Below, piece by piece: positions 7,655 to 17,879 of a stretch of 64,000 nucleotides of DNA (the stretch's first letter is position 1; each line of letters begins with the position of its first letter). The translations under genes were made by a program, and so were the position numbers. The DNA is taken from contig CAWFGU010000024.1 of the NCBI GenBank assembly GCA_963815505.1, forward strand, positions 124,001-188,000. Direction: 5' to 3'. Below the pieces are notes generated by a model, which ran no database searches, was not told the origin of the DNA, and saw only the letters and a program-made list of their open reading frames with translations. The DNA is from CAXBBB01 sp963815505. GTDB taxonomy: Bacteria; Bacteroidota; Rhodothermia; Rhodothermales; BA12.

Positions 7655-10600
7655 ATGTACCGCAAGTGGAGCATCCTTATGCTCGTCGCGCTGGCACTTC
7701 CCGTCGCTGCGTTCGCACAAAGTACCGGTAAGCTCTCCGGACGCGTGTTGGACTCGGAGACTGGCGAAGGCCTTCCCGGCGCCACCGTTCTCATCGTCGG
7801 CACTCAGTTCGGCACCGCCGCTGACTTCGACGGCAACTACACCATCCTCGGCCTTCCGGTCGGCGAGTACGACGTGCAAGTCTCGTTCGTCGGCTACTCG
7901 AATCAGACCGTCACGGACGTGGAGATCAACTCGGGCTACACGCGCGAACTGAACTTCACGCTCAGCCCCGGCGAGATGCTCGACGAACTCGTCGTCGAGT
8001 ATCAGCGTCCGCTTATCCAGAAGGATGCCCTGGGCGCACCCCGCGTCGTCAGTGGCGACGAAATCCAGAACCTGCCGGTCCGCGGCGTGGCGGCATCGCG
8101 GCTATCCAGTCGGGCGTCGTCAGCGACGAAGGGTCGGACAACCTCAACGTTCGCGGCGGACGCCACAAGCGATGTCATCTACTTCGTGGACGGCGTCAAG
8201 GTGACGGGGAGCCTCGGATCGGTGTCCCCAGTCGGCCATCCAGGAGCAGGAAATGATCATCGGCGGTTTGCCAGCCAAGTACGGCGACGCTATCGGCGGC
8301 GTCATCTCGGTCTCGACCCGCAACGCCTCGACGAAATTCTTCGGTTCCATTGAAGCCCTTACGTCGGAAGTGCTCGACGACTATGGCTACAACGAAGTCG
8401 AAGCCACGCTCGGCGGTCCGATTCTGGGCAACAAGTTGGGCTTTTTCGTCTCAGGCGAGTACTTCGACATCGGCGACGGACCAGCCCGCAGGCTCAGTCC
8501 TTCTTGACGGTCAAGGACGATATCTACAACAGCATCAACGCCAACCCACAGGCGCTGCAGTACACGGACTCGACTGGCGCTACGCGCTTCCGCACGCTGA
8601 CGGGCTTCTCGGTAGGCGACTCGGCAAACGCGCTCGTCGACGGTGACCTAGGAGAAACTTTTGTCGCTCTCGTGCCTCGCGCCGACATCCTGACCGAAGA
8701 CGACTTTACCTACGAGAACGCCAAGATTTCGGACGGAAACCAGGGCTACTCGCTTACCGGCAAGTTCAACCTGCAGCCGGTTAACTCGGTGCGCGTCGCC
8801 ATCGGCGGAACGTTCGCCAACCGTGACTTCCGCGACTACAACCGCCTCAACGGTCTGTTCAACCGGGACCACGCTCAGCAAGAAGATCGCGAAACTCGCC
8901 GTGGTTTCCTGACGGTGACACATTATCTCTCGGATCGCACGTTCTACCAAGTCCAGGCCTCGTACGAAAACTTCCAGGCGTGGAGCTACAACGATCAGTT
9001 CGGGCGCGACGTAGAGGACGTGTTCAACTATGCCAACATCGAAGGCGTCGGTAACGAAGTGGCTGCTAGCTACCTTCGCGTTCGTGGAGACACGCTGGCG
9101 CGGTTGTTCAACGATGCTCAGTACCCACTCAACACGGTTGGTCGCAACCTGTACTCGCTGCCCGGTGCTCCGTCGGTGGGCTATGCCAAGAGCAAGACTG
9201 AGCAGTTGCGCTTTCAGTTCAACGCCACGACGCAGCTGGGCATCCACCAGTTGGAGTTCGGCGGTGAGTACGAGCAGCGCACTCAGCGCAGGTTCTCCAT
9301 CAGCTCGGCCGGTGTTCGCCGGATCGCAGGCTTCACGGCAGACGGTGATCAGAACCTGACAGCCGACACGATCTCGGCCTACAACCAGGTCAAGTATCCC
9401 AACATTCAGGGCAGCATCGACTACTACGGCTACGACTTCCGTGGCATCAGCGAAGTGGACGACGAGAACCTGGCTGCCTTCGGTAACCCGAACGCATCGG
9501 ACGCCGACCGCAACATCGCGCCCATCGAGCCGATCTACTACGCCGGCTACCTGCAGAACAAGATCGAGTACCGCGACCTCGTCGTCCAGTTGGGTGCGCG
9601 CATCGACGTGTACGACGCCAACCAGCGCATCCTCTTCGACCAGTTCGCTTTGGTGCCGGTCGTACGCGCCGGTGACATCGGAAGCACCCCGGGCAGTGTC
9701 GGCGCTGATTTCGCCGTCTACTACAGCGGCGACGACGTCACGGGTTTCCGCGACCTCGACGGTCAGTTCTACGACTCAAACGGTCAGGAGCTTGCTCCGG
9801 GCCGCGTGCCGCAGGGCCGCGCCCGCGCTGTGGGCGATGCCACGCGTCTGCAAGAAGCAGCGTTCGTCGATTACGAGCCGAGCGTCACGTTCCAGCCTCG
9901 CGTCGGTGTGACCTTCCCGATCACGGACCAGGCGCTGTTCTTCGCGCACTACGACGTGCTCGCGCAGCGCCCCTCGACTAACTCGATCGAAACGCTCCAG
10001 GACTACCAGTCTCGCCTCGGCGACCCGGGCACGCTGGGCAACCCGAACCTCAAGCCCGAGAAGATCACCGAGTACGAAGCGGGTTTCCGCCAGCGCTTGG
10101 GTGAGAACGCAGCGGTCCAGATCAGCGGATTCTTCCGCCAGATCGACGACCTGGTGCAGCTTCGCGCGCTCAAGAACGTGTTTCCGAACAACTACTCGAC
10201 GTATCAGAACGTCGACTTCGGGACGGTCAAGGGCGTCGAGCTTGAGTTCGATCTGCGACGCTTCAACAACGTCTCGATGAATGCGAACTATACGCTGAGC
10301 TATGCCGAAGGCACGGGATCGGACGCCAACACGACCAGCCGGATCTTCTGGCTGCGTGAGGCCAACCCGTTCGTCCCGAACTTCCTGTCGCCGCTCGACT
10401 TCGACCGCCGCCACACGGCCAACATCACCCTCGACTATCGTCTGGGCGCCGGTGACGGTCCCGAGATCGGAGGCATGCGTCCGCTCGAGAACTTTGGCTT
10501 CAACATCCTGAGTTCGTTCAAGAGCGGCAAGCCGTACTCGCGCTACCTCGACCCCTTCCCGGTCGATCAGCAGGTGCGCCAGTCGGGCCTCGCCGGACAG

Positions 10601-10906
10601 ATCAACGGAGCCAACCTCCCGGCGTCCTTCCTGCTCAACCTCAAAGTCGACCGCCGATTCAAAGTCGGAGGCGCCAACATGACGGCGTACCTCGAGATGG
10701 AGAACGTGCTCGACTCGGACAACACGGTCAACGTGTGGCAGGCTACGGGCCAGCCGGATACGGACGGGTACCTCCAGTCGGCGGGTGGTCTGCAGGACTT
10801 CCCTGCTGGATCGATCGACCGCTTCTACTACCAGAACCGTGTCGACTCGCCCTACAACTACGGAATCCCGCGCCAGACGCGCCTGGGCTTGCGCCTGAAC
10901 TTCTAA
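7655..10906 (+). CDS. TonB-dependent receptor with carboxypeptidase-regulatory-like domain (frameshifted)
   Basis: The product is an outer-membrane receptor of about 1083 residues. A signal peptide (MYRKWSILMLVALALPVAAFAQ) is followed by a CarboxypepD_reg-like domain (GKLSGRVLDSETGEGLPGAT, DGNYTILGLPVGEYDVQVSF), a plug domain (NLNVRGG, DVIYFVDGVKV, AIQEQEMIIGGLPAKYGDAI) and a 22-strand-type barrel ending GIPRQTRLGLRLNF. The reading frame breaks four times: a lost base near 8093, an indel near 8160, an extra T near 8225 and a lost base near 8479. Each repair restores a conserved motif. The next genes (secreted T9SS-type protein, PorV/PorQ) follow on the same strand. The ligand is unknown. Confidence 0.85.
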
Positions 10907-10921
10907 GCTGAGAACGGAGAA

Positions 10922-10960
10922 GAGGGGCGCGGCACGCGTCTGCGCCTCTCTCTCGCTCTC
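10922..10960 (+). terminator. Terminator or attenuator after the TonB receptor gene
   Basis: GAGGGGCGC (10922-10930) pairs with GCGCCTCTC (10942-10950), one G-T wobble, followed by a CT-rich tail. It may lower expression of the downstream genes relative to the receptor. Confidence 0.5.
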
Positions 10961-10991
10961 TCTTTGCTTTTCCCCACACTCTCTACCGACT

Positions 10992-13900
10992 GTGAATCTC
11001 TACTTGAAACGCCTTGCGGCGCTGGTGCTGGCCGTTTTGGTCCTGACGCCCGACGCGCAAGCGCAAAACTGCTCGGTGACGGGTTCGGCTGTGGCCGATC
11101 TCGCCGTCAACAACGTCCGAGCGCGCCTTTACAACAACGGTGGCCTCTTTTGGAAAGGCGCCGGTAACGTCTATAACGTCCCGGCCGTGCAGCCCGGGCA
11201 GCCCCTGACTCCCAACGCCATCTTCGCGTCGGGTATCTGGGTCGGTGGCCTCATCAACGGCGAGCCGCGCCTCGCTGCCACGGACTACGGTCCTTGGGAG
11301 TTCTATCCCGGCCCGCTCAACGACGCAGGTGCTCCTGCCGACCCGTCGTGTACCAAGTACGACCGCATCTGGGTCGTCAACAAGACGGCCGTCCGTGCCT
11401 ACCTCGCCGACGGCACGAGCACGCCTGACCTGCGCGACTGGCCCGTCGGCCTGGGCGCGCCTGCCTTCGTAGACGTGGACGGTGACGGCCAGTACGGCCC
11501 CGACTCCAACGGCAACGGAATCACCGAGGACTTCGAGGACCGCGAGGTTGCGGTCACGAACATCGACCAGACGCTCGACCTCGCAGCCGGACAGCTTCCC
11601 CTCTTTCCCGGAAACGGCTCGGCGGACGAGATGGGCTTCACGGTCTACAACGACGCTGGTGGCGCTCACGAGTCGACCGGCTCGGCGCCCATCGGCATCG
11701 AAATCCGTCAACTCGCGTTCGCGTTCAACCTTGGCGGTGCCATCGGCAACACGACGTTTTACAAGTACGAAATCGTCTACAAAGGCACCACGCCGCTGAC
11801 GAACACCTACTTCGGCGTCTGGTCGGATCCTGACCTGGGCAACGCTTCGGACGACTACGTCGGCTCGGACTCGACGCTCGGACTCGGATTCGTCTACAAC
11901 GGCGACGACTTCGACGAGGGCTCGGACGGCTACGGCAACGCACCGCCCGCCTTGGGCTATGACTTCTTCCAGGGGCCGCTCGTTGCTTCGCCGGGAGAGA
12001 CGTTCATCGATCCCGATGGAACGGTGCACGAGAACCAGACGCGTCTGGGAACGTCGGTTTTCCTCTACTACAACAACGACAGCAGCGAGTTTGGTAACCC
12101 CCGCGCCAACAGCACGGACTGGTACAACTATCTCCAAGGCATCTGGAAGGACGACAACCCGATGGTCGATTGCGGCGCCGGTTACGGTCCCAACAACACG
12201 GGTCTCGCTTGCGAAGCCAACCAGAAGCGCACGTTCTTCATGTGGCCAGGCGATCCCGTCAGCGGCTCGTTCTGGAGTGAAACCAACATCGACGGCGCAG
12301 GAACGGCCAACACGGCCAACGACCGTCGCTTTCTGATCTCGACCGGACCATTCGAGTTCGCGCCGGGAGCCACACAGGAACTGGTCTACGGTATCGTCTG
12401 GTCGAAGGGAGACAACAACCTCAACTCGGTCGCCAAGATGAAGGCGGACGATGCGGTTGCCCAATCGGCGTTCAACGCCAACTTCGAACTGGCTCAGCCG
12501 CCGCTGGCGCCGAACGTTGTGTTCACCGAGTTGGATCAGCAGGTCGTGTTCTCCTGGAGCTACGACGATCCACTGTATACGCAGCAGTACGAGGAGTTCA
12601 ACCCCTTCTCGTTCGAGCTTCTCCCCGACAGCAGCGCCGCTGACCGGACGTACAACTTCGAAGCGTTCGAGGTCTTCCGTTATCCGACGGTCGAGTTCAA
12701 CCAGGACGATGCCGAGCGCGTCGCCGTCTACGACGTGGTCAACGGGGTCTCGCGGATCTTCGAACCGAACGCGAGCAACGAGACGGTCATCGTGGCCAAC
12801 TTCCCGGATACCCAGGGACTGCAGTATTCGTACCGCGCTACGGGTCTGACGAACTTCACCGAGTACTACTACGGCGTCCGCGCCGTGGCGTACAACGGCG
12901 ATACCGAGATCCTCAAGACGCTGCCCAGCCCGGTCAGCAGGTTCATCGTGATGCCTTCGCCCGAAGGAATCTCCGGCACGGACGTGAACGACAACGCGTT
13001 CAATACGGATCTGACAGGTACGGGTGCAGCCACAAACGTGGGACAAGGTCAGTTCGTCGCCAAGGTGGTCAACCCTGCTGAACTGAAAGATGCTACCTAC
13101 GCCGTAGAGTTCTACGAGTACACGTTCGAGTTCGACGACGACAGCGATGTCGCTACCGCCCCGGACACTGTGACCGTAGTCACCTATGATCTCCTTCGTA
13201 CAGACGCAGCCGGCACGACGACCAAACTCGTCGACGGACGCGCTCAGGCACGCCGCACGGGTCAGCGTCTTACGCAGGTGGCGAGCGAGCAGTCACTCGT
13301 GTTCGACGGACTCGACTTCAAGGTTACCGGTCCTGACCCAGGCTTCACCGAGTTCCTCGTTACGCGCCAACGCCAACGGTCCGATCACGCCACCCACGGG
13401 TGGAGCAGCCGACTTCGGCAGCTACCCGGTGCCCAACCGTCCAGGTTCGGAGCAGCAGGTAGGCCCGGCAGTCTGGTTCATTCACACGGGTGGCGCTCGT
13501 AGCTCGTTCGCTGAGTTCGTTTCTCGTGGCACGCGCGATGGAAGCAACTTCGAGTTCATCGGAGCCGCCGACTACGAATGGCGCTTCTTCGACACGAATC
13601 GTTCGATCGCGGCCAAAGACGGCATCTTCGGTCAGGGCGGTCCCAACGTGCCTGTACCGTTCGAGTTGTGGAACGTCGGCGTAGCTACGCCCAACGACGC
13701 GTCGGACGACTTCAAGATGATTCCGCTCATCCTCGAGACCGACGGCGACGGCAACGGCGTCTTCGACCTGGAGTCACTCGACTCGCCGATCTCAGCGGCA
13801 GAGAACGATCCGTATACGGACTGGATCTACTGGTACTCGCCGCTTGACGAGACGCCTGGAACGTCCGGGTACGACGCGTACGAGAACGGGGGAGACCTCG

Positions 13901-14427
13901 ACTACGATCAGCTCAACCACGAGATCTTTGCTCGCACGGTTCTGGTGTCGTGGAACGGGGGCACCGCTCCTCCCTACGATCAGGCGCTGCCTGAGAACGG
14001 GACTGTGTTCCGAATCGTAACGACCAAGCCAAACGCCATCGGTGACCGGATTTCGTTCTCGACGACGGAGATCGCTCCCAAAGCGGTCACGGACTCGGTC
14101 GCTACGGCTGCGCGTGGTCAGATCGGCATCGTTCCGAACCCCTACAAGGGCGCATCGGCCTACGAAACGAGCAACCTGAACGACGTGGCGCGTTTCGTCA
14201 ACCTGCCGGAAACGGCGACGATTCGCATCTTCACGCTCAGCGGCACGCTCATCCGTACGCTCGAGAAGTCGGGACCGGCCCGCTCGCTCGACTGGAACCT
14301 CCAGACCGAAGCGGCTCTGCCGATCGCATCGGGCATGTACCTGATTCACATCGAGTTGCCCAATGGCGAGGAGAAGGTGATCAAGTTCGGCGTCGTCAAA
14401 AAACGCATCCAGCTTGACCTGCTCTAA
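10992..14427 (+). CDS. Large secreted protein with T9SS-type C-terminal domain (frameshifted)
   Basis: A protein of about 1144 residues starting at GTG 10992 with a clear signal peptide (KRLAALVLAVLVLTPDAQA). The body is rich in Asp, Gly and aromatic residues and contains calcium-loop-like DVDGDGQYGPDSNGNG and fibronectin-III-like strands (YSYRATGLTNFTEYYYGVRA). The C-terminus (IGIVPNPYKGAS, FTLSGTLIRTLEKS, GMYLIHIELPNG, KVIKFGVVKK) is a T9SS/Por-type sorting domain. One extra C near 13365 breaks the frame: before it EFLVT, after it ANANGPITPP. It sits between a TonB receptor and a PorV/PorQ protein, a gene order that suggests an exported or surface-bound product. No enzyme motif is recognised. 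Confidence 0.82.
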
Positions 14428-14463
14428 AGCCCTCTCCCTCGCATTACAAGACCCTTCCTCTCT

Positions 14464-15489
14464 ATGAAACGCAACCTGTTTGCGCTCTGCCTGGCCGTTA
14501 CCCTGCTTCTCGCAGGGGCGGTGCAGGCCCAGAGCGACCGCAAAGGCACCGCCGGTGCGCAGTATCTGCTCGTCCCCGTGACGGCCAGTACGGCTACCCT
14601 CGGCGCCGCCTACACCGCTGGCGGTACGAGCGTCTCGGCACTCGAATCGCTGCTGTCCAACCCGGCCGGGCTGGCGCAGAACGACGGTACCGGTGTCATC
14701 TTCAGCCGCACGAACTACGTCGCCGACATCGGCATCAACTACTTCGGTGTGGCGCAAAACTTCGGCAACAACTCGATCGCGCTGACGCTCTCCTCGTGGG
14801 ACTTCGGCGACATCCCGCTGCAGACCGAAATCTCGCCCTCCATCAGCAGCCGTACCTATTCGGCCTCGACTCTGGTCGCTGGCCTGACGTACGGACGCCA
14901 GTTCACCGACCGCATCTCTGCGGGTGTTACGGCCAAAGCGCTGAGCGAACGCATCGACGACGTCAACTCGGCCGGTGTCGCGTTCGACATCGGTATGGCA
15001 TACACCGTCGGTGAGTCGGGCCTGCGCTTCGGCGTCAGCCTGCAGAACTTCGGTCCTTCGATGAGCTTCGGCGGCAACGGCCTCGTTCAGTTCAACCGGC
15101 TGACGAACCAGCGCGCCAATGCTGCACCGAACGCCGTGTCGCTCGAAGGAGCCGACTACGAGCTGCCTTCGCAGCTCAACTTCGGCGCCACGTTCACGCG
15201 TTCGTTGGGCACGTCGGCTTCGGTCACAGCGCTGACCAACTTCCGCTCCAACTCGTTCTCTGAGGACGAGTATTCGGGCGGTCTGGAAATCGGCTTTGCC
15301 AACATCCTGTTTGTGCGCGGTGGCGTGCAGCTGCAGGAGAACATGAACGAGTCGTTCTACGAAGGCTACAACTTCGGTGGCGGCCTCAACCTCGACGTGA
15401 ACGGCACCGCCCTTCGCGTCGATTATGGCTACCGCTCGGTCGAGTTCTTCGACGCGGTCAACATGATCACGGCCAGCGTGACGCTCTAA
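14464..15489 (+). CDS. PorV/PorQ family outer-membrane protein
   Basis: A 341-residue protein with a signal peptide (MKRNLFALCLAVTLLLAGAVQAQ) and then the N-terminal pattern of the PorV/PorQ (UPF0164) family: GTAGAQYLLVPVTASTATLG, ALESLLSNPAGLA. The rest is alternating beta strands ending in an aromatic/hydrophobic strand (VNMITASVTL), as in FadL-like barrels. PorV shuttles T9SS cargo to the cell surface attachment complex; several PorV paralogues are usual in this phylum, so this copy may serve the neighbouring cargo gene or be a general barrel. It begins 36 bases after the cargo gene and ends in a strong terminator. Confidence 0.88.
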   Translation: MKRNLFALCLAVTLLLAGAVQAQSDRKGTAGAQYLLVPVTASTATLGAAYTAGGTSVSALESLLSNPAGLAQNDGTGVIFSRTNYVADIGINYFGVAQNFGNNSIALTLSSWDFGDIPLQTEISPSISSRTYSASTLVAGLTYGRQFTDRISAGVTAKALSERIDDVNSAGVAFDIGMAYTVGESGLRFGVSLQNFGPSMSFGGNGLVQFNRLTNQRANAAPNAVSLEGADYELPSQLNFGATFTRSLGTSASVTALTNFRSNSFSEDEYSGGLEIGFANILFVRGGVQLQENMNESFYEGYNFGGGLNLDVNGTALRVDYGYRSVEFFDAVNMITASVTL

Positions 15490-15517
15490 GCGATTCGAGT
15501 CCACGCTACGACCCTTC

Positions 15518-15560
15518 GGCGGGATCGTCCTTTCACGAGGGCGGTCCCGCCGTTAGTTTT
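15518..15560 (+). terminator. Strong hairpin terminator of the receptor/cargo/PorV unit
   Basis: GGCGGGATCGTCCT (15518-15531) pairs with AGGGCGGTCCCGCC (15538-15551) over 14 bp with two wobbles and a 6-base loop, followed by GTTAGTTTT. This is a good intrinsic terminator. Confidence 0.8.
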
Positions 15561-15561
15561 G
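15531..15561 (+). promoter_or_regulatory. Candidate promoter overlapping the terminator
   Basis: TTTCAC (15531-15536), a 17-base spacer and TAGTTTTG (15554-15561) fit the phylum promoter; the -7 box matches TAnnTTTG exactly and is built from the T-rich tail of the preceding terminator. It would start the cytochrome mRNA about 20 bases before its TTG start at 15590. Confidence 0.5.
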
Positions 15562-15589
15562 GGTCCCCCCATCGCAGTACACGTCTCGT

Positions 15590-17734
15590 TTGACCTCTCG
15601 CTCGCTCTCGCTTGTCGCCCTCGCGGCTCTTTTGACCCTAATCGTCGGCGCGTGTGGGGAGCGAGATGCTGGGCGGTCTGAACCGACCGAGCGTGCTGTG
15701 TCGCCGTTCGAGAACGTGGCGGACCGATCGGTCGCCTACGTGGGTGAGGCGACCTGCGGGCAGTGTCACGGCGATCTGGTGGCGAGCTATGCCACGCATG
15801 GGATGTCGCAGTCGTTTTACGCTCTGACAGCAGAGAATGCGATTGAGGCGTGGCCGAGTCCGGTCGTCGAAGACCAGGCGGGCGGCTACCGATATCGCTC
15901 GTATCGCGAGGGCAACCGCTTCTTTCAAGAAGAGACGTGGAGCGGGTCGAGCGGGCACCGGCTCGTCCATGAAGTGCGCTACGTCGTCGGCAGTGGGTCG
16001 GCGGCGCGGACGTATCTGGGTGAGGAAAACGGTAGGCTCTACCAGCTTCCCCTGACGTTCTACACGCAGGAGGAGCGATGGGATTTCAGCCCGGGATACC
16101 GTGCCCAAAACGCGCGTTTCGAACGCCTCGTCCCGGACGCCTGCATGACGTGTCACAACGCGACGCCCGAGCCGGTCGACTTCGTCGAAGGTAAATACGA
16201 CCGCGTGCCTCAGGGGATCGGCTGCGAGCAGTGCCACGGGCCGGGAGAACTGCACGTCGAGAAGCATCTGGAGGGACTGGCGCCCGGCGATCAATCCATC
16301 GACTACTCGATCGTCAACTCGGCCCACCTCGACCGCGAGTTGCAACTCGACGTGTGCCAGCAGTGTCACCTGCAAGGCAGCGTGATGCTGAGGCGTGAAG
16401 GCGAGGACGCGTACAGCTATCGCCCTGGAACGGCGCTGAGCGACCACGTCGCCCTGTTCAGTCCCGACGTGCCGATCAGCGTGACCGAGGTCGGTGTGAT
16501 CTCGCACGCCGAGCGGATGAAGGCGAGCGCGTGCTACCAAGCATCGCCTGCAATGACCTGTACGACGTGCCACGATCCGCACGAAGGGTTTCGCGATAAG
16601 GGTCCGGACTACTTCAATGCGACCTGCCAGACCTGCCACGCACCGGACGACCTGACCGAGCAGTTCGCCAAGACCGAGTTCGCCTCCCAGCACACCGCGA
16701 CGGCCAACTGTCAATCGTGCCACATGCCCAAAGTGGAGAGCCACGAAGCGCCGCACTCATCGTTTACCGACCACTGGGTGCGCGTCGTCCGCGACACGAT
16801 CACGACGCTGCCCGACGCCTCCAAGGCGCCGCTAGTGGCGTACTTCGCGCGCGACAAAGGCGGACCCGAAGCCGACGTGCTGCGCGGCATGGCCAACATC
16901 GTCTACGGCAGCCAGCGCGGCGACGTGTCGAAAACCGACGAGGGCATCCGCTTGCTCGGCGCAGCGCTTGCGGACGGCGGCGGATGGCTGGAAGCCGAGT
17001 ACCTGCTCGGATTCGCCCAGATGCAACGAGGCAAGGTGAGGGACGCGATTCCGCACCTGGAGCGCGCCGCCCGCGAGCCGATTCCCGAACGCCTAAACAC
17101 GCTGGCCCAAGCCTACGAAGCAACGGGCCGAGCGGCACGCGTCGACAGCCTCTACCAAGCTGCACTGGCGATCCAGCCCGACCTAGCGACCGTTCGCGTC
17201 AATTACGGGCGGTTTCTGGAGTCGTCGGGGCGCTTGACTGAGGCGCGGTCGCAGTATGCCGCTGCCGCTCGTGAGCAACCGTCGCTGGCGCAGGCACACT
17301 ACAACTTGGGCACGCTGCTCTTGCGACAAGGTGACACCGAAGCAGCCGAAACCCAGCTGCTTCGGGCCGCGCAACTCGAGCCTGCCGATGCGCAAACACG
17401 CGGCAATCTAGGCGCGCTCTATGCTTCGACGGGACAGATGGATCAAGCGCGCGAGCAGTTCGAAGCGGGCGTGGCCGGTTCACCAGACAATGCGACGGCG
17501 CTGGGTAATCTGGGCACGTTCTATCTCAACGAGGGCGATCCGGAGCGCGCCGAGCCGCTACTCGTTCGTGCCGTCGAGCGGCAGCCCGGCTACGTCGACG
17601 GGTGGGTGAATTTGACGCTGCTCTACGCGCGAAAGCAGGATCAGCGAGCCCTAACCACGCTGCAGCGCGCCCTCGACGTGGCGCCGCAGGATCCGCGCGT
17701 ACGGCAACTGGCGCAGGCGCTTCGAGGCGGGTGA
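15590..17734 (+). CDS. Heptaheme cytochrome c lipoprotein with TPR domain
   Basis: A 714-residue lipoprotein (TTG start, lipobox LIVGAC) with seven CXXCH haem sites in the first ~400 residues: CGQCH (56-60), CMTCH, CEQCH, CQQCH, CTTCH, CQTCH and CQSCH. From about residue 430 to the end are tetratricopeptide repeats (LGFAQMQRGKVRDAI, YNLGTLLLRQGDTEAA, LGNLGTFYLNEGDPERA). This fits a periplasm- or surface-facing electron carrier with a protein-interaction tail. The haem part resembles the multihaem cytochrome/TPR fusions seen in Planctomycetota and Bacteroidota; the redox partner is unknown. No cytochrome maturation genes are nearby. It is monocistronic between a terminator and a dispersed repeat. 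Confidence 0.9.
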   Translation: MTSRSLSLVALAALLTLIVGACGERDAGRSEPTERAVSPFENVADRSVAYVGEATCGQCHGDLVASYATHGMSQSFYALTAENAIEAWPSPVVEDQAGGYRYRSYREGNRFFQEETWSGSSGHRLVHEVRYVVGSGSAARTYLGEENGRLYQLPLTFYTQEERWDFSPGYRAQNARFERLVPDACMTCHNATPEPVDFVEGKYDRVPQGIGCEQCHGPGELHVEKHLEGLAPGDQSIDYSIVNSAHLDRELQLDVCQQCHLQGSVMLRREGEDAYSYRPGTALSDHVALFSPDVPISVTEVGVISHAERMKASACYQASPAMTCTTCHDPHEGFRDKGPDYFNATCQTCHAPDDLTEQFAKTEFASQHTATANCQSCHMPKVESHEAPHSSFTDHWVRVVRDTITTLPDASKAPLVAYFARDKGGPEADVLRGMANIVYGSQRGDVSKTDEGIRLLGAALADGGGWLEAEYLLGFAQMQRGKVRDAIPHLERAAREPIPERLNTLAQAYEATGRAARVDSLYQAALAIQPDLATVRVNYGRFLESSGRLTEARSQYAAAAREQPSLAQAHYNLGTLLLRQGDTEAAETQLLRAAQLEPADAQTRGNLGALYASTGQMDQAREQFEAGVAGSPDNATALGNLGTFYLNEGDPERAEPLLVRAVERQPGYVDGWVNLTLLYARKQDQRALTTLQRALDVAPQDPRVRQLAQALRGG

Positions 17735-17772
17735 TCACACCGAGTCCGTAGGATGCCGGTGCGCCCGTTCAG

Positions 17773-17844
17773 CGTCATCCCGAGCGAAGTCAAAAGATCT
17801 CCTTCGATAAAGATGGGGATTCTTCGACGGGCTCAGAAAGACGC
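17773..17844. repeat. Dispersed palindromic intergenic repeat, copy 1
   Basis: The block begins CGTCATCCCGAGC, contains GATCTCCTTC and GGGGATTCTTCGAC, and ends GGCTCAGAAAGACG, so its ends are partly inverted. It matches the block at 40649-40725 in order and spacing. It lies between two convergent genes and may act as a bidirectional terminator. Confidence 0.7.
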
Positions 17845-17879
17845 TTGGGTAAGCGCACTACTGAATCTCGGGCTTGGTG

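Noticed and set aside
10983..13046. A 687-codon open frame antisense to the T9SS cargo gene
   Set aside because: Composition is Arg/Val-rich shadow sequence of a high-GC coding strand; the plus-strand frame has a signal peptide and sorting domain.
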